Shown here: positions 45,156-52,763 of the stretch, one piece after another
How the letters are laid out: each line of letters begins with the position of its first letter
Position numbering within the stretch: the stretch's first letter is position 1
Source of the DNA: CALAED01 sp036378315
GTDB lineage: Bacteria; Actinomycetota; Actinomycetes; Streptosporangiales; Streptosporangiaceae
Length of the DNA stretch: 64,000 nt
Assembly (NCBI GenBank): GCA_036378315.1
Contig: DASUWU010000193.1
Location: 41,737-105,736 of the forward strand
Direction of reading: 5' to 3'
Position numbers and translations under genes: made by a program
Notes under the pieces: model-generated
Told to the model about the DNA's origin: nothing
Database searches by the model: none
The model's input: only the letters and a program-made list of their open reading frames with translations

Positions 45156-45839
45156 TCATTTCAGCAGCCAGCCACCATCGACGTCGAGGTTGACGCCGTT
45201 CACCGACGGGTTGCTGAGCAGGAAGACGACGGCGTCCACGATGTCCTGCATCGTGGCCAGCCGGCCGGTTGGGGTGCGGTCGATGACGTGCTGCAGCGGC
45301 TTGCCGCTCCAGTAGGGGCTGTCGCCGACGATGCCGGGGTGGATCGCGTTGACCCGGACCGGAGCCAGCTCGAGGACCAGCGTGTTGACCAGGCCCATCA
45401 CCCCGCCGTTCACGGTCGAGACCGTGGTGGAGCCGGGGTAGGGGCGGTCCTTGGCCCGCCCGCCGAAGATCACGATCGCAGCGTCCTGGGTCAGCCGCGG
45501 GCGCAGCGCGTGTATCACCTCGGTGTAGCCGACGAGCTTCTGCGTCACCAGCCGGAGGCCGTCTTCGATGGAGTAGTCGTCGATGGTGTTCTGGTCGCGC
45601 TCGATGGCCGACAGGACGAGCCGGTCGACATCCTGGACGTCCGCCAGGACGGCGGCGATCTCCTCGGGGCGGCACAGGTCGAAGCCGACGCCGCGGGCGG
45701 TGCCGCCGATCTCCTTGGCGACGGTCTCGGCACGGGCGGCGTCGCGGCCGGTGAGCACGACGGACTCCCCGGCCTTCGCGTAGAAGGCGGCGATCTCGCG
45801 TCCGATGCCGGCCGTGCCACCGACGATGACCACGGTCAT
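45156..45839 (-). CDS. SDR-fold protein lacking the catalytic Tyr and Lys
   Basis: A 227-residue Rossmann protein: GGTAGIG at 7-13, a GRDAARAETV region, and the C-terminal LELAPVRVNAIHPGIV and VNGVNLDVDGGWLL of classical SDRs. At the usual Tyr-x-x-x-Lys site the sequence reads VSTVN (140-144), so Tyr is Val and Lys is Asn, and the catalytic Ser block reads IFGGRAK. NNAG is replaced by LVLSAIE. It may be a non-catalytic subunit or use a different chemistry. ATG 45839 overlaps the bicupin stop (ATGA), so it is co-translated with it. Confidence 0.85.
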   Translation of the reverse strand: MTVVIVGGTAGIGREIAAFYAKAGESVVLTGRDAARAETVAKEIGGTARGVGFDLCRPEEIAAVLADVQDVDRLVLSAIERDQNTIDDYSIEDGLRLVTQKLVGYTEVIHALRPRLTQDAAIVIFGGRAKDRPYPGSTTVSTVNGGVMGLVNTLVLELAPVRVNAIHPGIVGDSPYWSGKPLQHVIDRTPTGRLATMQDIVDAVVFLLSNPSVNGVNLDVDGGWLLK

Positions 45840-46729
45840 GTGAGTTTCTCCTGCAGGTAGTCCCAATCTCGGGCAAAACGGTAAGAATGCCGCGACGGCG
45901 GTTGCGGCGCCTGCGTCTCCAGCCAGCGCACCGGGCCGTCGCCGGCATTCGAGAAGGAATGGACGCATCCGACGCCCGCCCACGCGACGTCCCCGACCTC
46001 GAGGCGGTAGCGCTGCCCGTCGAACGTCGCGTCCGTCGCGCCCTCGAGGATGAGGTAGGTCTCCTCGAACGGATGGTCGTGCGGGCCGGCGACGCCGTCG
46101 GGTTCGTACTGCACCATGAACATCGTCGAGAGCCGGGCCCCGAGGTCGCTGTCGACCATCATCTTCACGGTGATCCCGCTGTAGACGAGCAGTGCGGTGC
46201 GCATGCTCGCGGACACCGCGAGGTTGTTCTGTGACTGCTTGCCGACGTCCATGTTCGCCGCGGTGATGTGGCCGTAGGCGAGGTTGCGCGGATCGCGTAC
46301 GTCCGGCGGCGCCGCCTCCGACCGGCGCGGCGCCGGCACCGCGTAGGTGTCGTCGCCGTGCCCCGACCGTGGCTGCGGCGCCTGCATGTCGGCCCAGCGG
46401 GCCACCGCGTCGCCGGTGTTGCGCCAGGAGTGCGGCACGCCGGTCGGCACGAGGCCGTAGTCGCCGGCGGACAGCAGCGCGGAGCCCTCGCCGGTGTCGA
46501 GGACCACGGAGCCGTCCAGCATGTAGAAGCTCTGCTCGAACGAGTGCACGTGCGCGGGCACCGAGCCGCCGGGATCGAGCTCGCAGATGACGAACCCGGT
46601 GTGCACGGCCGCGACCGTGGAGTCGTCGACGATCGTCGCGCGCCGGAATCCCTTGGCCGCCCGCGCCCACGGCGCCGGCTCGGCGAACGCGCGGTCCGCC
46701 GCCTTGCTCACCAGATGCCGAGACGCCAC
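45836..46729 (-). CDS. Bicupin protein
   Basis: A 297-residue protein with two cupin barrels. Barrel 1: PAHVHSFEQSFYMLDG and VPTGVPHSWRN; barrel 2: GPHDHPFEETYLILEG and GVGCVHSFSNAGDGPVRWLE. Both retain H-x-H..E and the later H, so both could bind metal. The family includes dioxygenases and aminohydrolases; none is clearly indicated. GTG 46729 has AGGAGG 4 bases upstream. It overlaps the degenerate SDR gene. The DNA between it and the amidohydrolase has a large dyad. Confidence 0.88.
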   Translation of the reverse strand: MASRHLVSKAADRAFAEPAPWARAAKGFRRATIVDDSTVAAVHTGFVICELDPGGSVPAHVHSFEQSFYMLDGSVVLDTGEGSALLSAGDYGLVPTGVPHSWRNTGDAVARWADMQAPQPRSGHGDDTYAVPAPRRSEAAPPDVRDPRNLAYGHITAANMDVGKQSQNNLAVSASMRTALLVYSGITVKMMVDSDLGARLSTMFMVQYEPDGVAGPHDHPFEETYLILEGATDATFDGQRYRLEVGDVAWAGVGCVHSFSNAGDGPVRWLETQAPQPPSRHSYRFARDWDYLQEKLT

Positions 46730-46811
46730 TGTGCCTCCTGCTCGATCTCACTCTGCTCGTGCTGCTCGTGCGGGAACGATCGGCCACGCCGTCGAACGCG
46801 GGTCCGCCCCT

Positions 46812-46882
46812 CTCCGCCGCGATCATGGAGTGGTTCCGGCGCGGGTGCGGGCGCTGGAACCCCTCGCATGATCGCGGCGGAG
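46812..46882. repeat. Large nested stem-loop between amidohydrolase and bicupin genes
   Basis: CTCCGCCGCGATCATG (46812-46827) and its exact reverse complement (46867-46882) make a 16-bp outer stem. Inside, TTCCGGCGC and GCGCTGGAA pair with one wobble. It starts 17 bases after the amidohydrolase stop on the minus strand and could terminate or attenuate before the bicupin gene. Confidence 0.6.
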
Positions 46883-46898
46883 GGCCGGGGCAGCCGGG

Positions 46899-48257
46899 TC
46901 ACGCCTCGGCCGCCGCCTTGCGGCGCTCGGCCTCGGCGATCAGGTGGTCGCGGGACGCCTCGACGAGGTCGCGGGCGCGGGCCTCGTCGGCGAGCAGCTT
47001 GCCGTCGCGCTTGCGGACGACGCCGTCGATGATGACGGTCTCGACGTTCGACACGTCAGCGCACAGGGTGACCGCCGCGACCGGGTCGATCACCGGCGCC
47101 ATGTTGAGCGACCTCGCGTCGATGACCACCACGTCGGCCTGCTTGCCCGGGGTCAGCGAGCCGGTGCGGCTCTCCAGGCCGGCGACGTGCGCGCCGTTGA
47201 TGGTGGCGATCTCGAGCATCTGCCTGGCGGTGAGCATGGTCTTCGGCGCCGGCTCGTTCTTCTCCCAGTACACGGCGTTGACGCGGGCCCGCTCAGCGCC
47301 GAACGCGGCGCGGATCTGGGTGAACATGTCGCCGGGCACCGTGGTGACCACGTCGATCGACAGGCTCGGCCGCAGCCCGTACTCCAGGGCCTTGCGCACC
47401 GGCGGCCAGCCGTGCCCCATCTGCGTCTCGACCTGCGGGGCGATGGAGATGGTGGCGCCGGCATCGGCGGCCAGCCGCCATTCGTCCTCGCTGAAGTAGC
47501 AGCAGTGCACGAACGTCGTGGGCTGGCCCAGCAGGCCCAGGTCATGCAGGGCCTTGACCATGCCGAACCGACCCGCCATCCGGCCCATCGCCACGTGCAC
47601 GGTGATGGGCAGGTCGAGGTCGCGGGCCATGGCCCATTCCTGCCGTACGACGTCGTCCACGCAGAACCCCGTGCCGCGGGTGGCCAGCGCCATGGTGAGC
47701 AGGCCCTGGTCCGATGAGAAGTACGTCTCCCGCACCCGCTGCACGTCATCGCGCGGGATGACGATTTTGCTCTCGAACCAGTAGTCGGCCAGCGACAGGT
47801 TGGCGCTGCCGTAGGCGTACTGGGCGCGGATCCCGGCCTCCTGCAGGCCGCGGATGCCGGCGTCCGGGTGGTCCGGCGTGTTGTTGATGTGCGACCAGTC
47901 GACGAGCGTGGTGATGCCGGCGTTCACGCACTCGAGCGCGCCGGCGAGGTTGCTCGCGTACACGTCCTCCGGCCGGTACAGCGGCGCGAAGGTGTCGAGC
48001 ACCTCGACGAAGTAGTCGTCGAGCGTCGAGTCGGGCGCGCAGCCGCGGATCGCGGCCTCCCACGTGTGCCGGTGCGTGTCGACGAAGCCGGGGATGACGA
48101 TGCGGCCACTGCAGTCGACGACCTCCGCGTCCGCCTCGATGCCTGGCCGTACGGCCGAGATCTTGTCGTCCTCGATCAGGACGTCGGCGTCCCGCAGGTC
48201 GCCGAGCTGGGGGTCCATGGTGAGGACATGGCCACCCCGAAGAAGCATCTTGCTCAT
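46899..48257 (-). CDS. Amidohydrolase of the deaminase/chlorohydrolase family (MtaD/TrzN-like)
   Basis: A 452-residue metal-dependent hydrolase. Metal ligands: HRH in PGFVDTHRHTWEAAIRG, His in LPITVHVAMGRM, His in TTFVHCCYFSEDEW and Asp in LSIDVVTTVPGD. The C-terminal part closes with TGSLTPGKQADVVVIDARS. The family deaminates or dechlorinates heterocycles (SAH/5-methylthioadenosine, s-triazines, pyrimidines). ATG 48257; the E1-beta gene stops 29 bases upstream. It belongs to the M24/E1 operon. Actual substrate unknown. Confidence 0.9.
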   Translation of the reverse strand: MSKMLLRGGHVLTMDPQLGDLRDADVLIEDDKISAVRPGIEADAEVVDCSGRIVIPGFVDTHRHTWEAAIRGCAPDSTLDDYFVEVLDTFAPLYRPEDVYASNLAGALECVNAGITTLVDWSHINNTPDHPDAGIRGLQEAGIRAQYAYGSANLSLADYWFESKIVIPRDDVQRVRETYFSSDQGLLTMALATRGTGFCVDDVVRQEWAMARDLDLPITVHVAMGRMAGRFGMVKALHDLGLLGQPTTFVHCCYFSEDEWRLAADAGATISIAPQVETQMGHGWPPVRKALEYGLRPSLSIDVVTTVPGDMFTQIRAAFGAERARVNAVYWEKNEPAPKTMLTARQMLEIATINGAHVAGLESRTGSLTPGKQADVVVIDARSLNMAPVIDPVAAVTLCADVSNVETVIIDGVVRKRDGKLLADEARARDLVEASRDHLIAEAERRKAAAEA

Positions 48258-48286
48258 GGCATCCGACCCTTCGGTTCTTAGCTGGT

Positions 48287-49282
48287 TCAGTACGCCGCGA
48301 GGGCGCGTACGGCCGCGGTGACCCCGGCGACCGTGGGGATGACCTGGTCCTCGAGCGCGTCGGCGAACGGCAGCGGGACGCACGCGGCGGCGATCCGCTT
48401 GACCGGCGCGTCGAGGAGCTCGAAACCCTCGTCGGCGACGATGGACGCGACGGTGGCGCCCCAGCCGCCCTGGTAGGGGTTCTCCTCGACGATCAGGAGC
48501 TTGGACGTGCGGCGCAGCGAGCCGAGCACCGTGGCCATGTCCAGGGGGATCAGGCAGCGCAGGTCGATGACCTCGGCGCCGATGCCGTCCCTGGCCAGCT
48601 CGTCGGCGGCGGCCAGCGCGGTGGGCACGGTCGAGGCCAGCGCGACGATCGTGACGTCGTCGCCGGACCTGACCACGTTCGCGCGGCCCAGCTCGACCAC
48701 GTGGTCGTCCGGCGGCCGCTCGCCCTTGCTCGCCAGCAGGCCCTTGTGCTCGAAGAACACCACAGGGTCGGGGCTGCGGATCGCCGCGGCCATGAGCCCG
48801 ATGACGTCCGCCGGGGTCGACGGCGCCGCGATCTTCAAGCCCGGCACGGCGAAGGCCCAGTTCTCGACGGCCTGGGAGTGCTGGGCGCCGAAGCCGAGCC
48901 CGCCGCCGTTGGCCGTCCGCACCACGAGCGGCACGGTGACCTGGCCGCCCGTCATGTAGCGGACCTTCGGGATCTCGTTGGCGATGTAGTCCCAGCAGCA
49001 GGCGAGGAAGTCGCTGAACATGATCTCGGCGATCGGCCGCAGTCCGGTCATCGCCGCGCCCATCGCGGCGCCGACGATGGCCTGCTCGGATATCGGGGTG
49101 TCCCAGACCCGCTGCGAGCCGAACTCCTTGTGCAGCCCCACCGTGGTCTTGAAGACGCCCTCGGCCGCGCCGATGTCCTCGCCGAGGCACACGACGGTCG
49201 GGTCGCGCCGCATCTCGCGGGCGATCCCCTCGGCGACCGCCTCCCGATAGGTGATCACGTTTGTGTTCGTCGCCGTGGTCAC
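48287..49282 (-). CDS. Thiamin-PP-dependent dehydrogenase E1 beta subunit
   Basis: A 331-residue transketolase-like subunit of the pyruvate/acetoin dehydrogenase E1-beta family: YREAVAEGIAREMRRDPTVV, VWDTPISEQAIVGAAMGAAM, PKVRYMTGGQVTVPLVVRTA, and VEENPYQGGWGATV in the C-terminal domain. It pairs with E1-alpha upstream (34-base gap). No E2 or E3 gene is present in the window, so either remote subunits are used or the pair has another electron acceptor. GTG 49282 has GGGAGGGGAG 7 bases upstream. Confidence 0.92.
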   Translation of the reverse strand: MTTATNTNVITYREAVAEGIAREMRRDPTVVCLGEDIGAAEGVFKTTVGLHKEFGSQRVWDTPISEQAIVGAAMGAAMTGLRPIAEIMFSDFLACCWDYIANEIPKVRYMTGGQVTVPLVVRTANGGGLGFGAQHSQAVENWAFAVPGLKIAAPSTPADVIGLMAAAIRSPDPVVFFEHKGLLASKGERPPDDHVVELGRANVVRSGDDVTIVALASTVPTALAAADELARDGIGAEVIDLRCLIPLDMATVLGSLRRTSKLLIVEENPYQGGWGATVASIVADEGFELLDAPVKRIAAACVPLPFADALEDQVIPTVAGVTAAVRALAAY

Positions 49283-49316
49283 GGTCGCGCTCCCCTCCCC
49301 AAGATCCGCCGGTACG

Positions 49317-50297
49317 TCACGTGCGCCATGCCGCGCCTCCGTCGGCCCAGACGTCGGTCAGCGCCTGCGCCGGGTCGGGGTCGGGCGCGTTCTTCGCCGC
49401 GTCGACCGCGGCCTCGACGACCTGCCCGGCCCGCGCGTCGGCCGCGGCGATGTCCTCGGCGCTCACGCCGAGCGACTCGAGCCGCGAGCGGGCGATGTTG
49501 AGCGGGTCGCGCTTGAGCCACTCCTCGACCTCTTCGGCCGGGCGGTACTTGGCCGGGTCGGCCCGGCTGTGGCCGTACTGGCGGTAGGTGTGGGCCTCGA
49601 TCACCGTCGGGCCCTCGCCCTCGCGGGCCCGCCACGCCGCGCGGGCGACCGCGTCCTTGACGACGAGGACGTCGTTGCCGTCGATGATCTCGCTCGGCAG
49701 GCCGTAGGCCACGGCGCGGTCGGCGGCCGGGTTGGCCACCGCGGTCACCGTGCTGATCGGCGTGTACTCCATGTAGAAGTTGTTCTCGCAGACGAACAGC
49801 ACCGGCAGCTTCCACACGGCGGCCAGGTTGAGCGCCTCGTGGAACGCGCCGATGTTGGTCGCGCCGTCGCCGAAGAACGCCACGGCGACCTGCCCCGACT
49901 CGCGCAGCCTGGCCGACCAGGCCGCGCCGACCGCCATCGGCAGGTGCGCGCCGACGATCGCGTACGAGCCGAGCATCCCGGCCGACGCCTTGGTCAGGTG
50001 CATCGACCCGCCCTTGGCGCCGCACACGCCGGTCGCCTTGCTCATCAGCTCGGCGAGGCACTCCTCGGCGCCGGCGCCCCTTGCCATCGCGTGGTGGTGG
50101 CCGCGGTAGGTGGCGAACACATAGTCGTCGGGCCGCAGCGCGGCGCTCGCGCCCACGGCCACGCCCTCCTGGCCGGCCGCCAGGTGCGTCGTGCCCTTGA
50201 CCACGCCGGACATGAACAGGTCGTAGGCCGCCTTCTCGGTACGCCGGATGAGGACCATCCGCTCGTACAGCGCGAGCAGCTCCTGGCCGTCGGTCAT
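49317..50297 (-). CDS. Thiamin-PP-dependent dehydrogenase E1 alpha subunit
   Basis: A 326-residue E1-alpha: the TPP motif GDGATNIGAFHEALNLAAVW ending with NN, the phosphorylation-loop region YRQYGHSRADPAKYR and HHHAMARGAG. It resembles acetoin dehydrogenase AcoA as much as pyruvate dehydrogenase. ATG 50297 overlaps the upstream M24 stop (ATGA at 50294). It forms the alpha2-beta2 E1 with the next gene. Confidence 0.92.
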   Translation of the reverse strand: MTDGQELLALYERMVLIRRTEKAAYDLFMSGVVKGTTHLAAGQEGVAVGASAALRPDDYVFATYRGHHHAMARGAGAEECLAELMSKATGVCGAKGGSMHLTKASAGMLGSYAIVGAHLPMAVGAAWSARLRESGQVAVAFFGDGATNIGAFHEALNLAAVWKLPVLFVCENNFYMEYTPISTVTAVANPAADRAVAYGLPSEIIDGNDVLVVKDAVARAAWRAREGEGPTVIEAHTYRQYGHSRADPAKYRPAEEVEEWLKRDPLNIARSRLESLGVSAEDIAAADARAGQVVEAAVDAAKNAPDPDPAQALTDVWADGGAAWRT

Positions 50298-51643
50298 CGG
50301 CCACCTCCGTTCGACCCGTTCGGCGTTCTCGACTGGTTGCCGCCGTTGGCGGTGTTCAGATGGGACTGGGACTCGCGCAGCGTGCTGAGCGCGCCGCCGG
50401 CGGTCCAGTACTTGCGGCCGGCGACGAGCAGCTCCTCGGCGGGGAACTTCGTGATCACCTCGCAGCCGGTGGGGGTGACCACGACCTCCTCCTCGATCCG
50501 TGCCGCCGACCAGCCGTCCGAGGCCGGCCAGTACGTCTCGAGCGCGAACACCATGCCGACCTCCAGCGTCTCCGGATGGTCGAGCGACACCAGGCGGCTG
50601 AAGATCGGTTTCTCCCAGATGGACAGGCCGACGCCGTGGCCGTACTGCAACGCGAACGCGGCCATCTCGTCGGGGAAGCCGAACTCCTCGGCGCGCGGCC
50701 ACACCGAGACGATGTCGGCCGTCGTCGCGCCCGGCTTGACCAGCGCGATCGCCTGGTCCATGTACTCGCGGCACCGGACGTAGGCGTCGCGCATGGCCCG
50801 CGACGCGCTGCCGACCGCGAAGCAGCGGTAGTAGCAGGTGCGGTACCCGAGGTGGCTGTGCAGGATGTCGAAGAACGCGGGGTCGCCCGGCCGGATGATC
50901 CGGTCGCTGTAGACGTGCGGGTGCGGCGCGCACCGTTCCCCGGAGATCGCGTTAACGCCCTCGACGTACTCGCTGCCCAGCCCGTAGAGCACCTTGCTGA
51001 CCAGGCCGACGGTCTCGTTCTCGCGCACGCCGGGGCGCAGGAAGTCGTACAGCTCCTCGTACGCGGCGTCGACCATCGAGCACGCCTGCGTCAGCAGCGA
51101 GATCTCGTCCGGCGTCTTGATGCGGCGGCATTCGAGGAACAGCTGCTGCCCGTCGACGACGTCGATGCCCTCGGCGCGCAGCGCGGTCAGCACGGGCATC
51201 TCGACGACGTCGATGCCGAGCGGGCCGTCGGCGACGCCGTGTTCGTGCATCTCGGCGGCGACCTTGCGGGCCACGTCGGCGGCGATGCCGGCGTCCGGGT
51301 GGAACGCGCCGCGCAGTGTGGAGATGCCGGCGCGGGCGCGCTGCGTGCCGTCCAGCCAGGGGTTGTAGAGCTGGTGGTGCTTGGCCGCGGAGCCGAAGTC
51401 CCAGATGATCGGTTCGCCGCCGCGGACGAGCAGCGCGAACCGGATGAGCTTGTCGACCGCCCAGGTGCCGATGTGGGTGGCGGTCATGTAGCGGATGTTC
51501 GAGAAGTCGAACGCGAGGACCGCGGCGAGGTCCGAGCGGTCGAGGGCCTCCTTGAGCCTGCTCAGGCGCTCGCGGCGGAGCCGGTCGAGGTCGACTCGCT
51601 CTTCCCAGTCGACGGCGTTCGGTCCATACGTACGAATTGCCAT
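50294..51643 (-). CDS. M24 (creatinase/DddP-like) family enzyme, first gene of the operon
   Basis: A 449-residue protein with the M24 pita-bread fold: an N-terminal creatinase-like domain (LAAVLAFDFSNIRYMTATHI, GGEPIIWDFGSAAKHHQLYN) and a C-terminal metal domain. Visible ligands: Asp in DPAFFDILHSHLG, His in LQYGHGVGLSIW, Glu in VFALETYW and Glu in RIEEEVVVTPTG. The second Asp of the usual D..D pair is lost (GYRTCYYRCF where SDxTRTF is normal). Length and several blocks recall DddP rather than prolidase. The tail is Asn/Gly-rich. ATG 51643 follows AAGGAG by 9 bases. Confidence 0.85.
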   Translation of the reverse strand: MAIRTYGPNAVDWEERVDLDRLRRERLSRLKEALDRSDLAAVLAFDFSNIRYMTATHIGTWAVDKLIRFALLVRGGEPIIWDFGSAAKHHQLYNPWLDGTQRARAGISTLRGAFHPDAGIAADVARKVAAEMHEHGVADGPLGIDVVEMPVLTALRAEGIDVVDGQQLFLECRRIKTPDEISLLTQACSMVDAAYEELYDFLRPGVRENETVGLVSKVLYGLGSEYVEGVNAISGERCAPHPHVYSDRIIRPGDPAFFDILHSHLGYRTCYYRCFAVGSASRAMRDAYVRCREYMDQAIALVKPGATTADIVSVWPRAEEFGFPDEMAAFALQYGHGVGLSIWEKPIFSRLVSLDHPETLEVGMVFALETYWPASDGWSAARIEEEVVVTPTGCEVITKFPAEELLVAGRKYWTAGGALSTLRESQSHLNTANGGNQSRTPNGSNGGGR

Positions 51644-51701
51644 GGCTGACCACTCCTTCGGGGGGCCGTCACCCGAGTTAAGTTTCTGACGAGCGTCCGC
51701 G

Positions 51702-51731
51702 TCAATACCTACTGAACACCAGGACGGTCAA
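51702..51731 (-). promoter_or_regulatory. Candidate promoter of the M24/E1 operon
   Basis: On the minus strand TTGACC (51731-51726) and TATTGA (51707-51702) are 18 bases apart, about 60 bases before the M24 start. A second, weaker TTGACG-led pair overlaps it. The octamer CTGAACAC at 51712-51719 falls in the spacer and recurs upstream of the XRE-cupin gene (52622-52629). Confidence 0.4.
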
Positions 51732-51791
51732 TTCTGGAGGAGATCGACGGGCTGTGTAGCGGTGATGAACAACTCGCCGTCCCGATCGACG

Positions 51792-52601
51792 TCAGCGCAC
51801 GCCGGAGCCGGAGTCGTCGACGAACCAGACGCCCACGGCCGGCTGGGCGCCGTCGTTGCTGTACCGGTGCGGCGTGGTCGAGGGGAAGGACACCGCGTCG
51901 CCCGGGCTGAGCCGGTACTCGTCGAACCCCAGGGTCAGCGTCAGCTCACCGGAGATCAGGAACCCGTACTCGACTCCTGAGTGCCGCATCAGCCGGTCGG
52001 TGCCCGACGAAGAGCCGCCCGGCGGGTAGGTCACCAGCAGGAAGTCCACCGGCGTGCCCGGCACCCGGCCGAGCCGCTCCCAGGTGACCCCCGAGTCCAG
52101 TTCAAGGACCTCCCTGTCACCGGCCCGGACGAGCGGTCCGACCCGGCGTTCGCCCGGGGGCTGGTCGAGCGCCTCGTCGAGCGTCCGATCGAGGACCTCG
52201 TCATGGTCTTGACCGGTGTCGTGGCCGGTGGCCGGCACGGCGGCGAGCGCGCCCGGCTGCGCCGCTGGGGACGCCGTCACGGCCGGCCGGGGCGCCGGAT
52301 GGCGCGGCTCGGCGTCGGCGCCCGGACCAGGACCGGCGCCCTGCGCCGGGCTCGGGCCGGCGCTCGCGCCTGGGGCACCCATGCCGTCGTCGGCCTCTGT
52401 GTCGAAGACGTCCTCGACGGAGATGTTCAGCGCCTTGGTGATGGCGTAGAGGGTGCTCACCGACGGCTGGCTCTTGCCGGTCTCGATCTGGGAGACGAGG
52501 CTCGCCGACACCCCCACCGCGCGGGCGAGGCCGCGGAGCGACAGGCCGCGATGGAGTCTGACCTCGCGGATCCGCTGTCCGACCGGCGGGATGGAGGACA
52601 C
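51792..52601 (-). CDS. XRE-cupin transcriptional regulator
   Basis: A 269-residue regulator. The HTH is VGQRIREVRLHRGLSLRGLA with SASLVSQIETGKSQPSVSTL; a long Pro/Ala/Gly linker (about residues 85-150) follows; then a cupin: LVTYPPGGSSSGTDRLMRHS, GVEYGFLISGELTLTLG, and DAVSFPSTTPHRYSNDG. Such PuuR/SutR-type proteins sense small metabolites. GTG 52601 is the only sensible start and has no ribosome site. It lies 148 bases upstream of the M24/E1 operon on the same strand and should control it. Confidence 0.9.
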   Translation of the reverse strand: MSSIPPVGQRIREVRLHRGLSLRGLARAVGVSASLVSQIETGKSQPSVSTLYAITKALNISVEDVFDTEADDGMGAPGASAGPSPAQGAGPGPGADAEPRHPAPRPAVTASPAAQPGALAAVPATGHDTGQDHDEVLDRTLDEALDQPPGERRVGPLVRAGDREVLELDSGVTWERLGRVPGTPVDFLLVTYPPGGSSSGTDRLMRHSGVEYGFLISGELTLTLGFDEYRLSPGDAVSFPSTTPHRYSNDGAQPAVGVWFVDDSGSGVR

Positions 52602-52763
52602 TCGCGCATCGTACAGTACGGCTGAACACGACGTCGGGCCGTCGCCCTCTGCCGACGGTGGCCGCCTGCTGCCAATCCAGGACAGCGGAATGTCGCGGAT
52701 GCAAGACTCGGTGGCTCGGGAACGCCGACGCATCAGACGCATCAGGGGAACTCGCCAGGGGAC

